A stretch of DNA of 64,000 nt from Cellvibrionaceae bacterium. Lineage in GTDB: Bacteria; Pseudomonadota; Gammaproteobacteria; Pseudomonadales; Cellvibrionaceae. Positions 34,913 through 44,793 of the stretch are shown here, piece by piece. The DNA lies in contig JAGKWU010000006.1 in the NCBI GenBank assembly GCA_021151695.1, positions 163,591-227,590 of the forward strand, in the 5' to 3' direction. Both the position numbers and the translations under genes were made by a program. Under the pieces are notes generated by a model. That model worked only from the letters and a program-made list of their open reading frames with translations, ran no database searches and was not told the DNA's origin. How positions within the stretch are numbered: position 1 is the first letter of the stretch; each line of letters starts with the position of its first letter.

Positions 34913-36430
34913 TTAATCCGTACCGCGATCAGGGCAATGATAACTGTGCTTGATTTCGTCGCCATCCATTGAGTGCAAATGCACATCAAACCCCCAGAGG
35001 CGATGTAAATGTTTCAACACCTCATTGGCAGAGTCCGCCAATGGTTTTCTATTGTGCATAGTGTGATGCAAAGTCAAAGCACGATCACCGCGCACGTTAA
35101 CGCTATATACCTGGATATTAGGCTCGCGGTTACCCAGGTTGTACTGCCCTGCCAAGGTTTCGCGCAAGCGACGGAAGCCTGAGTCATCGTGGATGGCTGA
35201 AATTTCAATTTTAGTTTCCTGATCATCATCCACAATGCTGAAGAGTTTTAAATCACGCATCACCTTGGGCGAGAGAAATTGCAAAATAAAACTTTCATCT
35301 TTGAAATTCTGCATGGCGAAATGCAGGGTTTCGTTCCAGTTGGTACCTGCAATATCAGGAAACCATTCGCGGTCTTCATCTGTAGGGTGTTCACAGATGC
35401 GACGTATATCCATCATCATGGCAAACCCCAAGGTATAGGGATTTATGCCGCTGTAATAAGGGCTGTCATAGGCTGGCTGGGCAATCACACTCGTGTGGGA
35501 TTGCAAAAACTCCATCATAAAACCATCGCTCACCAAGCCGCGATCATACATTTCGTTTAACAAGGTATAGTGCCAAAAACAGGCCCATCCCTCGTTCATG
35601 ACCTGTGTCTGCCGCTGGGGATAAAAATACTGGGCGATCTTGCGCACTATGCGGATAACTTCGCGCTGCCAAGGCTCCAGCAAAGGCGAATTTTTTTCGA
35701 GGAAATAAAGGATATTTTCCTGTGGCTCTGCCGGAAAACGCGGTACATTCTTTTCCACTTTGCCACCGGCGGCGCGCGGAATGGTTCGCCATAGATCGTT
35801 AACTTGTCGCTGTAAATATTCGGCGCGCTCTGCTTGGCGCTGCTCTTCCTCATGGGCTGAAATCGGATAGGGACGCTTGTATCTATCCACCCCATAATTC
35901 ATCAAGGCGTGACAGGAATCCAGCACGGCCTCAACTTCTGCTATACCGTAACGCTCCTCACATTTGCTGATGTAATTTTTAGCAAAAACCAGATAATCGA
36001 TAATGGAGTCTGCATCTGTCCAGGTTTTGAAAAGATAATTGCCTTTAAAAAAAGAATTATGGCCATAGCAGGCGTGGGCAATTACCAACGCCTGCATAGT
36101 CATGGTATTTTCTTCCATCAGGTACGCGATACATGGGTTGGAGTTGATGACTATTTCATAAGCCAAACCCATCTGGCCACGCTTATAGGAATTTTCCGTG
36201 CTGAGAAAATGCTTACCGTAAGACCAATGGCTGTAACCAATAGGCATACCCACTGCCGCATAGGCATCCATCATTTGCTCCGAGCTAATCACTTCGATCT
36301 GGTTTGGATAAGTATCCAATTTGAATTCAGCAGCGATTTCACCCAAGGCACGATCACACTCCCGAATCAAATCGAAATTCCATTCGGAAGACGTAAATAA
36401 TGGTGTTGTAACTCGTTTGTTTACTTTCAT
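34913..36430 (-). CDS. SpoVR family protein
   Basis: The 505-residue protein matches the SpoVR/YcgB family: long, soluble and rich in aromatic residues, with conserved blocks such as EENTMTMQALVIAHACYGHN and MNEGWACFWHYTLLNEMYDRG. In E. coli the equivalent responds to stress and stationary phase; the biochemical role is unknown, although the His/Glu-rich blocks suggest metal binding. Its ATG overlaps the yeaH stop by 4 bases (ATGA), so it is the third gene of prkA-yeaH-spoVR, a frequently conserved trio. Confidence 0.93.
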   Translation of the reverse strand: MKVNKRVTTPLFTSSEWNFDLIRECDRALGEIAAEFKLDTYPNQIEVISSEQMMDAYAAVGMPIGYSHWSYGKHFLSTENSYKRGQMGLAYEIVINSNPCIAYLMEENTMTMQALVIAHACYGHNSFFKGNYLFKTWTDADSIIDYLVFAKNYISKCEERYGIAEVEAVLDSCHALMNYGVDRYKRPYPISAHEEEQRQAERAEYLQRQVNDLWRTIPRAAGGKVEKNVPRFPAEPQENILYFLEKNSPLLEPWQREVIRIVRKIAQYFYPQRQTQVMNEGWACFWHYTLLNEMYDRGLVSDGFMMEFLQSHTSVIAQPAYDSPYYSGINPYTLGFAMMMDIRRICEHPTDEDREWFPDIAGTNWNETLHFAMQNFKDESFILQFLSPKVMRDLKLFSIVDDDQETKIEISAIHDDSGFRRLRETLAGQYNLGNREPNIQVYSVNVRGDRALTLHHTMHNRKPLADSANEVLKHLHRLWGFDVHLHSMDGDEIKHSYHCPDRGTD

Positions 36431-37707
36431 GCGACCTTCTTATGAAATAGCTCACGGAACACAGGATATATATCGCTAACACCAATAATATGTTGCAGCG
36501 AAAATTTCTCCGGATACTCAGTGCGCACCTCTTCATAGGTGTGCCATAAAGCCTGGTGATCATGAGGTGTAATTTCAATATAAGAGTAGTACTGACACAA
36601 CGGCAAAATCTCTTGCATCAGGTTGCGGCAGTTAGCCGAATCATCCCCCCAGTTATCGCCGTCTGATGCCTGGGCGCCATAGATGTTCCATTCGTTAGGT
36701 GAATAGCGATCTTCAACAATGGATTGCATTAATCTAAGCGCACTAGATACCACTGTCCCGCCAGTTTCGCGCGAATGGAAAAATTCATCTTCATCCACTT
36801 CTTTGGCACTGGTGTGATGGCGAATAAACACAATTTCAGTTTTTTCATAATTGCGCTGCAAGAAAAGGTAAAGCAATATGAAAAATCGCTTGGCAATATC
36901 TTTGGTGCCCTGGTCCATAGAACCAGATACATCCATAAGGCAAAACATAACGGCCTTGGATCGCGGAATAGGCTGTTTGATTTGCAAGTTATACTTCAAA
37001 TCAAACGTATCGAGCCAGGGAGTGCGCTTGATAGCTTGCGATAATTTGGCAATTTCATCCACTAAAGCAGCGTAATGCTCCTGATCGCGTGAACTTTCTG
37101 GCTGCATATCAAGAAGCTTGAGCTCCTCTTCCAATTTCAACAGGCGCTTGCGCTTACCAGACGTGAGGGCAATACGGCGCATATTAGCCGCTCGCAAGGA
37201 CCGAACAATATTAATTCGTCCAGGCTGTCCTTCGTTAGCAATACCACCACGAACTTTTTTGAACTCTTCTACGCCCGACAACTGGCGTTTTACAAGATTG
37301 GGGAGCTCAAGCCCATCAAACATAAAATCAAGAAACTCCTCTTGCGACAAAGTGAAAGAAAAATCATCTTCACCTTCGCCAGAGTCGCTGGCATTTTTTC
37401 CGCCGCCCCCACTGCCATCCCCACCGGGAGGGCGATTAACTTTATCACCAGTAGAAAATTGTTTGTTGCCAGGTAACACGCGTGTGTTATAGCCGCCGTT
37501 ACCGTGATAAATAACCGGCTCACCAATATCCTTTGCAGGGATACTGACTTTTCCACCTTTATCTATATCTTTAATGGAACGATTACTAACAGCGTCAGAA
37601 ACTGACTTTTGAATTTGTTCACGATAGCGCCGCAAAAAACGTTGGCGATTCACGGCACTTTTGTGTTTGGCGTTAAGGCGTCTATCAATGATATAACTCA
37701 TGCTCAA
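36427..37707 (-). CDS. yeaH: YeaH/DUF444 family protein (VWA-like)
   Basis: This 426-residue protein belongs to DUF444 (YeaH). The C-terminal half has a von Willebrand A-like fold with the metal-site motif MDVSGSMDQGTKD and the phrase TGGTVVSSALRLMQ. The N-terminal half is basic, with a Gly/Asp-rich linker (GGDGSGGGGKNASDSGEGED). YeaH is encoded with the PrkA kinase in many bacteria and the pair acts in sustained stress or nitrogen limitation in E. coli. It lies 90 bases downstream of prkA and overlaps spoVR. Confidence 0.93.
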   Translation of the reverse strand: MSMSYIIDRRLNAKHKSAVNRQRFLRRYREQIQKSVSDAVSNRSIKDIDKGGKVSIPAKDIGEPVIYHGNGGYNTRVLPGNKQFSTGDKVNRPPGGDGSGGGGKNASDSGEGEDDFSFTLSQEEFLDFMFDGLELPNLVKRQLSGVEEFKKVRGGIANEGQPGRINIVRSLRAANMRRIALTSGKRKRLLKLEEELKLLDMQPESSRDQEHYAALVDEIAKLSQAIKRTPWLDTFDLKYNLQIKQPIPRSKAVMFCLMDVSGSMDQGTKDIAKRFFILLYLFLQRNYEKTEIVFIRHHTSAKEVDEDEFFHSRETGGTVVSSALRLMQSIVEDRYSPNEWNIYGAQASDGDNWGDDSANCRNLMQEILPLCQYYSYIEITPHDHQALWHTYEEVRTEYPEKFSLQHIIGVSDIYPVFRELFHKKVA

Positions 37708-37797
37708 CCCTTAAATCGAAATGGTGCGGCGACAGGCATAGAGAACAGCTTGTCACCAGCAAAATGCCATACCTCCGCAAAGGCATGGCGATAAACA

Positions 37798-39720
37798 CTA
37801 TTGCGATTTTCTTACACGCAGATACCACTCGGACAAGAGGCGAACCTGTTTCTCGGTGTAACCACGCTCCACCATGCGCTGTACAAAGTCCTGATGTTTT
37901 TTCTTGTCTTGCGCTGACGCCTTGGCATTGAAAGAAATAACGGGCAAGAGATCTTCGGTGTTGGAGAACATTTTCTTCTCGATAACCGTGCGCAATTTTT
38001 CATAACTACGCCAATCAGGGCTCTTGCCAGAGTTATTCGCCTTGGCCCGCAAAACAAAGTTGACTATCTCATTGCGGAAATCTTTCGGATTGCTGATGCC
38101 CGCTGGTTTCTCAATTTTCTCCAGCTCCTCGTTGAGTGAGGCGCGATTCAATATCTCGCCTGTTTCATGGTCGCGATATTCCTGATCCTGAATCCAGAAG
38201 TCGGCATAGGTGACATAGCGATCAAAAATATTTTGGCCGTATTCCGCGTAGGACTCCAGATAAGCGGTCTGGATTTCCTTGCCAATAAAGTCAACATATT
38301 TGGGAGAAATGTACTCTTTTAGACCATTGAGGTAGCGCTCTTGCACCTCTTTGGGGAATTGCTCCTGTTCAATTTGCTGTTCAAGCACGTACATCAGGTG
38401 CACAGGGTTAGCCGCAATTTCCGTAGGATCAAAGTTAAATACTTTGGATAAAATCTTGAACGCAAACCGTGTTGAGAGGCCATTCATCCCCTCATCTACA
38501 CCAGCAGAATCCTTATACTCTTGCAGGGATTTTGCTTTTGGATCTGTGTCCTTCAAATTTTCACCGTCATAAACGCGCATTTTTGAATAGACATTAGAGT
38601 TTTCTGGTTCTTTCAAACGCGACAGCACAGAGAACTGGGCAAGCATACGCAGCGTATCAGGTGCGCAAGGAGCTTTACTGAGCGAACTGTTCTGCAACAG
38701 CTTTTCGTAAATTTGCATCTCCTCTTTCACGCGCAAGCAATAAGGCACTTTGACAATATAAACACGATCGATAAAGGCTTCGTTGTTTTTGTTGTTGCGG
38801 AAATTTTGCCACTCGGATTCGTTGGAGTGAGCAAGAATAATCCCGTCAAAAGGAATTGCCCCCAGCCCTTCTGTGCTGTTGAAATTCCCTTCCTGGGTTG
38901 CCGTCAACAATGGATGCAACACTTTAATCGGAGCCTTGAACATTTCCACAAATTCCATCAGCCCCTGATTAGCGCGGCACAATCCACCACTAAAACTGTA
39001 GGCATCCGGATCATTTTGCGGAAACTCTTCCAATTGGCGAATATCAACCTTACCAACAAGGGAGGAAATGTCCTGATTGTTTTCATCACCTGGCTCAGTT
39101 TTGGTAATGGCAATTTGGTTGAGAATACTGGGATAAACTTTAATAACTTTGAACTGGGTTATATCGCCGTGAAACTCTTGCAAACGTTTGGCTGCCCAAG
39201 GCGACATAATCGTTTTGATGTAGCGAACAGGAATACCGTAGTCTTCTTGCAGAATGTTCCCATCTTCTTCCGCATTAAATAAGCCTAACGGCGATTCAAA
39301 AACTGGCGAGCCTTTAATGCAATAGATAGGCATTTTTTCCATCAGGGATTTAAGCATTTCGGCGAGCGAGGACTTACCACCACCCACAGGGCCCAACAAA
39401 TAAAGAATTTGTTTTTTCTCCTCCAGGCCTTGAGCAGCGTGTTTAAAAAACGACACTATTTGCTGGATGCACTCTTCCATGCCGTAAAAATCATCGAAGG
39501 CCTTATAGCGCTTGATCATTTTGTTGGAGAAGATGCGACTTAGACGGGGGTCTTGCGCGGTGTCAACCATTTCAGGTTCACCTATTGCCATCAGCATGCG
39601 CTCCGCAGCTGAGGCGTATACGCTTGGGTCCTTTTTACATAGCTCCAGATATTCCTTGATGCTCAGCTCTTCTTGCTGAGTGGCTTCGTAACGCTCGCGG
39701 TAGTGACTGAAAATGCTCAT
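37798..39720 (-). CDS. prkA: PrkA family serine protein kinase / AAA+ protein
   Basis: PrkA (YeaG in E. coli) combines an AAA+ fold with a C-terminal kinase-like domain and takes part in stress and starvation responses; both kinase and ATP-dependent protease activity have been reported in the family. The product is 640 residues from ATG 39720, which has GAGG 6 bases upstream; the TTG four codons earlier is rejected. Walker A is GPVGGGKSSLAEML (about 105-118), and the N-terminal ERYEATQQEELSIKEYL is the family start. It heads the prkA-yeaH-spoVR operon and is preceded by a sigma-S-like -10. Confidence 0.96.
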   Translation of the reverse strand: MSIFSHYRERYEATQQEELSIKEYLELCKKDPSVYASAAERMLMAIGEPEMVDTAQDPRLSRIFSNKMIKRYKAFDDFYGMEECIQQIVSFFKHAAQGLEEKKQILYLLGPVGGGKSSLAEMLKSLMEKMPIYCIKGSPVFESPLGLFNAEEDGNILQEDYGIPVRYIKTIMSPWAAKRLQEFHGDITQFKVIKVYPSILNQIAITKTEPGDENNQDISSLVGKVDIRQLEEFPQNDPDAYSFSGGLCRANQGLMEFVEMFKAPIKVLHPLLTATQEGNFNSTEGLGAIPFDGIILAHSNESEWQNFRNNKNNEAFIDRVYIVKVPYCLRVKEEMQIYEKLLQNSSLSKAPCAPDTLRMLAQFSVLSRLKEPENSNVYSKMRVYDGENLKDTDPKAKSLQEYKDSAGVDEGMNGLSTRFAFKILSKVFNFDPTEIAANPVHLMYVLEQQIEQEQFPKEVQERYLNGLKEYISPKYVDFIGKEIQTAYLESYAEYGQNIFDRYVTYADFWIQDQEYRDHETGEILNRASLNEELEKIEKPAGISNPKDFRNEIVNFVLRAKANNSGKSPDWRSYEKLRTVIEKKMFSNTEDLLPVISFNAKASAQDKKKHQDFVQRMVERGYTEKQVRLLSEWYLRVRKSQ

Positions 39721-40080
39721 AATGTACCTCAACTCTACGATTAAACCGGCAAATCAATAGCTTATTGCGATGATCCAAAATCGGTGCTGAATGGCAGCAA
39801 AAGGGGTAACGTCATTTTCCAAACCTTAGCTTAAGCATAGTCGCAAAAGCTCTAATGCAGTGTAATAAAATTCAAATTATTTGCAGATTTATTAGTTAGC
39901 TTGTTTATTACCCAATAGTTGATTGATGCCATTAAAATACACACAAAAATCACGCCAACTTGATTAGTTTTTTTTCATGACGGCGAGATTACAAAACCCC
40001 ATAAGTTATGTGACTATAACTATCTTCACACCAATAAACAGTTAACTGGCTAGCGTTGAATATACGAATTTAAATCCCCT
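39721..40080. other. Intergenic region between divergent prkA and aat
   Basis: No gene is seen in these 360 AT-rich bases. They hold the promoter of the prkA operon, including the sigma-S-like element at 39831-39840, and the promoter of aat, for which no clear hexamers were found. A T-run at about 39968 (agttttttttcatg) has no stem. Confidence 0.6.
39831..39840 (-). promoter_or_regulatory. Sigma-S-type extended -10 element of the prkA operon
   Basis: On the minus strand the sequence CTATGCTTAA matches 9 of 10 bases of the CTATACTTAA form preferred by RpoS holoenzyme. It lies about 110 bases upstream of the prkA ATG, leaving a leader of about 100 bases. The E. coli yeaGH operon is known to be RpoS-dependent, which agrees. 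No strong -35 is present, as is common for sigma-S promoters. Confidence 0.55.
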
Positions 40081-40794
40081 ATGGCTCATATCCCCTGGTT
40101 AAACCCTCACAACTTGAGTTTTCCTTCTACCGAGTTTGCATTAGAAGAACCGGATGGCTTGCTGGCGGCCGGCGGCGATTTGTCTCCAGACCGTATATTG
40201 GCGGCCTATCGGCAAGGGATTTTCCCCTGGTTTAGCGCCGGCGATCCAATTTTGTGGTGGAGCCCCAATCCGCGCACAGTAATTTTTCCCAACGACCTGC
40301 ATATTTCCAAAAGCTTGCGTAAAACACTGCGACAAGGAATCTATCGGGTGACATTTGATCGCTGCTTTACGACGGTAATGAGAGCTTGCGCCGCACCGCG
40401 CAGCTACGCGGACAGCACCTGGATCAGCGAAGATGTTATTGCGGGCTACACCGCCCTACATGTCCGCGGTTATGCGCACTCTGTAGAAGTCTGGCGTGAA
40501 GATGAATTGGTCGGCGGTTTATATGGCGTCGCATTGGGTAAAATATTTTTTGGGGAATCCATGTTCAGCCGAGCTGATAACGCATCCAAAGTTGGCTTCG
40601 CCCATCTGGTGCGACAACTGCTCGCATGGGATTTTCAATTAATCGATTGCCAGGTCGCCAACGACCATTTGTTGAGCCTGGGAGCGGTTGAAATACCACG
40701 TAAAGATTTTTTGCGTTTTTTGGTAGACTTTACCAATGAGCCGAATGTTTTTGGCTCGCATTGGTCTACTCTGGATATAGATAAATGGGTGTGA
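40081..40794 (+). CDS. aat: Leucyl/phenylalanyl-tRNA-protein transferase
   Basis: Aat adds Leu or Phe from charged tRNA to proteins with N-terminal Arg or Lys, creating N-degrons for ClpS-ClpAP. The 237-residue product has the family blocks EPDGLLAAGGDLSPDRILAA, YRQGIFPWF, WWSPNPRTV and GGLYGVALGKIFFGESMFS. It starts with MAHIPWLNP. The gene is followed after 25 bases by bpt, the second N-degron transferase, and lies near clpA and clpS, its degradation partners. Confidence 0.96.
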   Translation: MAHIPWLNPHNLSFPSTEFALEEPDGLLAAGGDLSPDRILAAYRQGIFPWFSAGDPILWWSPNPRTVIFPNDLHISKSLRKTLRQGIYRVTFDRCFTTVMRACAAPRSYADSTWISEDVIAGYTALHVRGYAHSVEVWREDELVGGLYGVALGKIFFGESMFSRADNASKVGFAHLVRQLLAWDFQLIDCQVANDHLLSLGAVEIPRKDFLRFLVDFTNEPNVFGSHWSTLDIDKWV

Positions 40795-40819
40795 TTGCGG
40801 GTGGTAAAGAGGGGGATTT

Positions 40820-41527
40820 ATGACTGATCTTTCAACATTAAAATTATTTGCGACCCAGCCGCATCCCTGTAGCTATATTGAAGGCGAACAAGCCACCACC
40901 GTGTTTGTCGACCCCGAAGCCAAAATCGATATCCCCCTTTATAGCCAGTTATCACTCTTGGGATTTCGTCGCAGCGGTGCGCATCTTTATCGGCCACAAT
41001 GCGCCAGCTGCCAATCCTGTATGTCCTGCCGCATTCCCGTTGCGCTGTTCAAACCCAACCGCAGCCAGCGTCGCTGTTGGCAAAAGAATCAAGACATCAG
41101 CATAGGTATGGTGGATCGTATTGATACGCTTGAACACTACGCACTCTATTCACGATATATAGAAAGCCGTCACCAGGACGGCGATATGTACCCCCCCTCC
41201 GAAGAACAATACAAAGCCTTTCTAACCAGCGAATGGGGTTCAACCCGTTATCTTGAGTTTCGCCTTAACGGCGAGCTGATTGGAGTGTCCGTCTGTGATT
41301 ACCTGGAGGATGGGCTTTCTGCCGTTTACACCTTTTACCTGTCGGAGTTGCAGGAGCGCAGCCTGGGCAAGTTCGCCATATTGGCGCAGATTTATCGCGC
41401 CCGGGAGCTGGGTCTTAGCTATGTTTATCTGGGCTATTGGATCAAGCAGTGTGAAAAAATGAACTACAAAATTCAGTATCGGCCACTGGAATTACTCATC
41501 AATCGCCGCTGGATGCGGTTGAACTAG
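40820..41527 (+). CDS. bpt: Aspartate/glutamate leucyl-transferase (arginyl-transferase family)
   Basis: Bpt adds Leu to proteins with N-terminal Asp or Glu, the bacterial counterpart of eukaryotic Ate1, extending the N-degron rules. The 235-residue product has the conserved N-terminal cysteine-rich stretch PQCASCQSCMSCRIP and C-terminal blocks GVSVCDYLEDGLSAVYTFY and YVYLGYWI. GGGGG lies about 5 bases upstream of its ATG. It follows aat in an apparent two-gene operon. Confidence 0.95.
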   Translation: MTDLSTLKLFATQPHPCSYIEGEQATTVFVDPEAKIDIPLYSQLSLLGFRRSGAHLYRPQCASCQSCMSCRIPVALFKPNRSQRRCWQKNQDISIGMVDRIDTLEHYALYSRYIESRHQDGDMYPPSEEQYKAFLTSEWGSTRYLEFRLNGELIGVSVCDYLEDGLSAVYTFYLSELQERSLGKFAILAQIYRARELGLSYVYLGYWIKQCEKMNYKIQYRPLELLINRRWMRLN

Positions 41528-41669
41528 ACCCTTCGAGCCGTTTTTGCCCCTCTAAAGTGGTAATTTGCGCCTAAATTTCATTGAACTATTGGCGTATCTG
41601 GCTAATTCAGGCACAATTCGCGCCTATTTTTGAAACCGGATTATCAGTCACCACTGAGGAAACTGCCGC

Positions 41670-41888
41670 ATGGCAAAAGAAGACAATATCGAGTTTGATG
41701 GCGAAGTAGTAGATACCCTGCCCAACACCACTTTCCGCGTTAAGCTGGAAAACGGTCACATAGTAACCGCCCACATTTCAGGCAAGATGCGCAAAAACTA
41801 TATCCGCATCCTGACCGGCGACAAAGTCAAAGTCGAAATGACCCCTTACGATCTGACCAAAGGCCGCATCACTTACCGCGCCCGCTAA
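41670..41888 (+). CDS. infA: Translation initiation factor IF-1
   Basis: IF-1 binds the ribosomal A site during initiation together with IF-2 and IF-3. At 72 residues it has the typical length and an OB fold with FRVKLENGHIVTAHISGKMR and IRILTGDKVKVEMTPYDLTK. A GAGGAAAC ribosome-binding site is 6 bases before the ATG. It has its own upstream region of about 140 bases after bpt and ends at a strong terminator shared with clpA. Confidence 0.98.
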   Translation: MAKEDNIEFDGEVVDTLPNTTFRVKLENGHIVTAHISGKMRKNYIRILTGDKVKVEMTPYDLTKGRITYRAR

Positions 41889-41937
41889 AACCGGCCAGAA
41901 ACAGCCCGTTGAGTCTGTAATGTAAGTAGTTGATACC

Positions 41938-41971
41938 AATAAAAAAGCCGCTTTTCAGCGGCTTTTTTATT
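41938..41971. terminator. Bidirectional terminator between infA and clpA
   Basis: A 15-bp perfect stem (aataaaaaagccgct with its complement) and the 4-base loop tttc. A-runs and T-runs flank the GC core, so it can stop transcripts arriving from both convergent genes. Confidence 0.93.
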
Positions 41972-41986
41972 GGATCTATCTACAGA

Positions 41987-44290
41987 TCAAACTTTTGCAG
42001 GTAGCTGGGAAGACTGCTTGGCAGTAATTTCAATCTCCAGTTGATCGTTCACTGGGTCCAGATCCACCTCGACAGTGCCACCACCGTGGGACAAGTCGCC
42101 AAAGAGAATGGCTTCTGCCAATGGTTTCTTAAGCTTTTCCTGGATCAGACGCGCCATTGGACGGGCCCCCATCTTCACATCATAACCATGGATTGCCAGC
42201 CATTCGCGTGCATCTTCAGTGATCTCCAAGGTGACATGCTTGTCATCCAGCTGGGTTTGCAGCTCCATAAGGAACTTGTCCACTACGGTTTTGATAGTGA
42301 CAAGCGTGAGAGATGCAAACTGCACTATGGCATCCAGACGGTTGCGGAACTCAGGCGTAAACATCTTTTTGATGGATTCCATACCGTCGGTACTGTGATC
42401 CTGATGGGTAAAGCCGATAGAAGCCCTGCTCATCACGTCGGCACCAGCATTAGTGGTCATGATCAAAATAACGTTACGGAAATCTGCTTTACGACCATTG
42501 TTGTCAGTCAGCGTACCGTGATCCATCACCTGCAACAGCAGGTTAAAGACTTCGGGATGCGCTTTCTCAATCTCATCCAGCAAAAGCACGCAATGTGGCT
42601 GTTTGGTGATGGCATCCGTCAGCAAACCACCCTGATCGAAACCAACATAACCCGGAGGAGCACCAATCAAGCGGGAGACAGTATGGCGCTCCATGTACTC
42701 AGACATATCAAAGCGCAGCAGCTCCATACCCATGCATTTAGCCAACTGACGGCATACCTCTGTCTTACCAACACCGGTCGGACCGGCAAACAGGAAGGAC
42801 CCAATTGGCTTTTCAGCCGCACCCAATCCAGCGCGAGACAACTTGATCGCCGTTGCCAACGTATCTATGGCTTCATCCTGACCGAACACGGTCATCTTCA
42901 GATTTTGATCCAGCTTACGCAGCTGCTCTTTATCAGAAGTAGACACGCTTTTCGGGGGAATGCGGGCAATTTTGGCCACCACGTTTTCCACGTCTATCAC
43001 GCCGATCGTTTTCTTACGTTTGCTCGCAGGTTGCAGCTGTTGATAAGCACCCGCTTCGTCGATCACATCAATTGCCTTGTCTGGCAAGAAACGATCATTG
43101 ATATAGCGCTCAGCCAATTCAGCTGCTGCGCGCAAAGCGGCATCTGTGTAGCGTAGATTGTGATGCTTCTCGAAACGGCTCTTCAAACCTTTCAGGATTT
43201 GATAAGTTTCATCCACGCTTGGCTCATTTACATCCACTTTTTGGAAGCGGCGAGACAACGCGCGATCCTTATCAAAAATTCCGCGGAATTCTTGATAAGT
43301 AGTGGAGCCCATGCAACGAATTTCACCAGAGGACAACAAAGGTTTGAGCAAATTCGATGCGTCCATCACGCCACCGGACGCAGCGCCTGCACCGATGATG
43401 GTGTGTATCTCATCGACAAACAAAATAGATTTTTTCTGCTTTCTCAATTCATGCAGCAAACCTTTGAAACGTTTTTCGAAATCACCGCGATATTTGGTAC
43501 CGGCAAGCAAAGCGCCCATGTCGAGTGAATAGACAACACTATCCGCAAGCGCTTCCGGCACATTGCCGTCAACGATACGCTTGGCCAGGCCTTCAGCAAT
43601 TGCTGTTTTACCTACGCCTGATTCACCCACTAACAATGGATTGTTTTTGCGACGACGAGACAATATTTGGCAAACACGCTCCACTTCGAGATCGCGTCCC
43701 ACCAACGGATCTATACGACCTTGCATGGCAAGTTCATTCAAGTTGCTCGCATAATTTTCCAGCGGATTAGCGGATGAAGACTCACCGGAACTTGCCTCTT
43801 CGTCGTGATTTTCCTGCTGTTGCCCATGATCATGGCTGTGGTCAGTATGACCGGAAACCTTATGAATACCGTGGGTTATGTAATTAACCACATCAATACG
43901 GGCGATGCTTTGTTGCTTCAGGTAATAAACCGCCTGGCTCTCTTGTTCACTAAAAATAGCAACCAATACATTAGCACCAGTAACTTCTTGTTTACCGGAT
44001 GATTGCACATGAAATACAGCGCGTTGCAACACGCGTTGGAAGCCCAGAGTGGGCTGGGTTTCACGCTCTGAATCGCTCTCGGGAATCAGGGGGGTAGTAG
44101 AGTCTACAAATTCAATTAATTCTTTACGCAAGCCAGATAAATCAGCTCCGCAGGCGCGCAAAACGGTAGCAGCTGAGTCGTTGTCGATAAGTGCGAGCAA
44201 TAAGTGCTCGACCGTCATAAATTCGTGGCGCTTGGAGCGCGCACCTTTGAAGGCAAGATTTAAAGTTACTTCTAAGTCTTTACTCAACAT
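41987..44290 (-). CDS. clpA: ATP-dependent Clp protease ATP-binding subunit ClpA
   Basis: ClpA is the AAA+ unfoldase that feeds substrates, including N-degron proteins delivered by ClpS, into the ClpP chamber. The 767-residue product has the N-terminal ClpS/substrate-binding domain (1-145), a histidine-rich linker (GHTDHSHDHGQQQENHDEE) and D1 with GESGVGKTAIAEGL. D2 has GPTGVGKTEVCRQL and the ClpP-docking IGF loop (SIGFTHQD). Both Walker B motifs are intact (ILFVDEIH, VLLLDEIEKAH). clpS lies 125 bases upstream in the same direction. Confidence 0.97.
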   Translation of the reverse strand: MLSKDLEVTLNLAFKGARSKRHEFMTVEHLLLALIDNDSAATVLRACGADLSGLRKELIEFVDSTTPLIPESDSERETQPTLGFQRVLQRAVFHVQSSGKQEVTGANVLVAIFSEQESQAVYYLKQQSIARIDVVNYITHGIHKVSGHTDHSHDHGQQQENHDEEASSGESSSANPLENYASNLNELAMQGRIDPLVGRDLEVERVCQILSRRRKNNPLLVGESGVGKTAIAEGLAKRIVDGNVPEALADSVVYSLDMGALLAGTKYRGDFEKRFKGLLHELRKQKKSILFVDEIHTIIGAGAASGGVMDASNLLKPLLSSGEIRCMGSTTYQEFRGIFDKDRALSRRFQKVDVNEPSVDETYQILKGLKSRFEKHHNLRYTDAALRAAAELAERYINDRFLPDKAIDVIDEAGAYQQLQPASKRKKTIGVIDVENVVAKIARIPPKSVSTSDKEQLRKLDQNLKMTVFGQDEAIDTLATAIKLSRAGLGAAEKPIGSFLFAGPTGVGKTEVCRQLAKCMGMELLRFDMSEYMERHTVSRLIGAPPGYVGFDQGGLLTDAITKQPHCVLLLDEIEKAHPEVFNLLLQVMDHGTLTDNNGRKADFRNVILIMTTNAGADVMSRASIGFTHQDHSTDGMESIKKMFTPEFRNRLDAIVQFASLTLVTIKTVVDKFLMELQTQLDDKHVTLEITEDAREWLAIHGYDVKMGARPMARLIQEKLKKPLAEAILFGDLSHGGGTVEVDLDPVNDQLEIEITAKQSSQLPAKV

Positions 44291-44415
44291 TACTCATACC
44301 CTCTTGACCGTAAAAAGCACAGGGAACAAAAAAACCATATAGCCTCCGTTTATTATCCTTTTTTACCAACGTCCGATTTTGTGTTCGTAATTTCAATAAC
44401 GTTCAATTTTTTACA

Positions 44416-44793
44416 TTACTGCTTTTCGTCATCATCGACTGCTTCGATTTCACTCAACAACGGATGCTGATGTTCGCGCGCGTATTGATTGACCTGGGCA
44501 GATTTTGTTTCAGCTATATCCCGAGTATAGATACCGCAAACCGCTTTGCCATGAACATGAACCGTTAACATCACATGTGTCGCTTTTTCGCGATTCATCG
44601 AAAAAAACTTTTCGAGAATTTCGACTACAAAATCCATAGGAGTGTAATCGTCATTGAGCAGCATTACTTTATACATAGGTGGACGCTTCAATTTCGGCTT
44701 GGATTCAAGCACCGCAAGATTGCCGTCCAGATCGCCGGTTTTGGCGTCACCATCTTGATTTAAGGTTAGTTGAAGGTTGATTAGATTGCCCAT
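44416..44793 (-). CDS. clpS: ATP-dependent Clp protease adaptor ClpS
   Basis: ClpS recognises destabilising N-terminal residues (Leu, Phe, Trp, Tyr) and hands the proteins to ClpAP. The 125-residue product has the ligand-binding signature LNDDYTPMDFVVEIL and the second conserved block MLTVHVHGKAVCGIYTRDIAE. The N-terminal tail of about 35 residues is somewhat longer than in E. coli. It precedes clpA and is divergent from cspD, the classical cspD/clpS/clpA layout. Confidence 0.96.
   Translation of the reverse strand: MGNLINLQLTLNQDGDAKTGDLDGNLAVLESKPKLKRPPMYKVMLLNDDYTPMDFVVEILEKFFSMNREKATHVMLTVHVHGKAVCGIYTRDIAETKSAQVNQYAREHQHPLLSEIEAVDDDEKQ

Noticed and set aside
42041..43156. 371-codon open frame on the plus strand
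   Set aside because: It is the complementary strand of clpA; no start signal and no recognisable domain.
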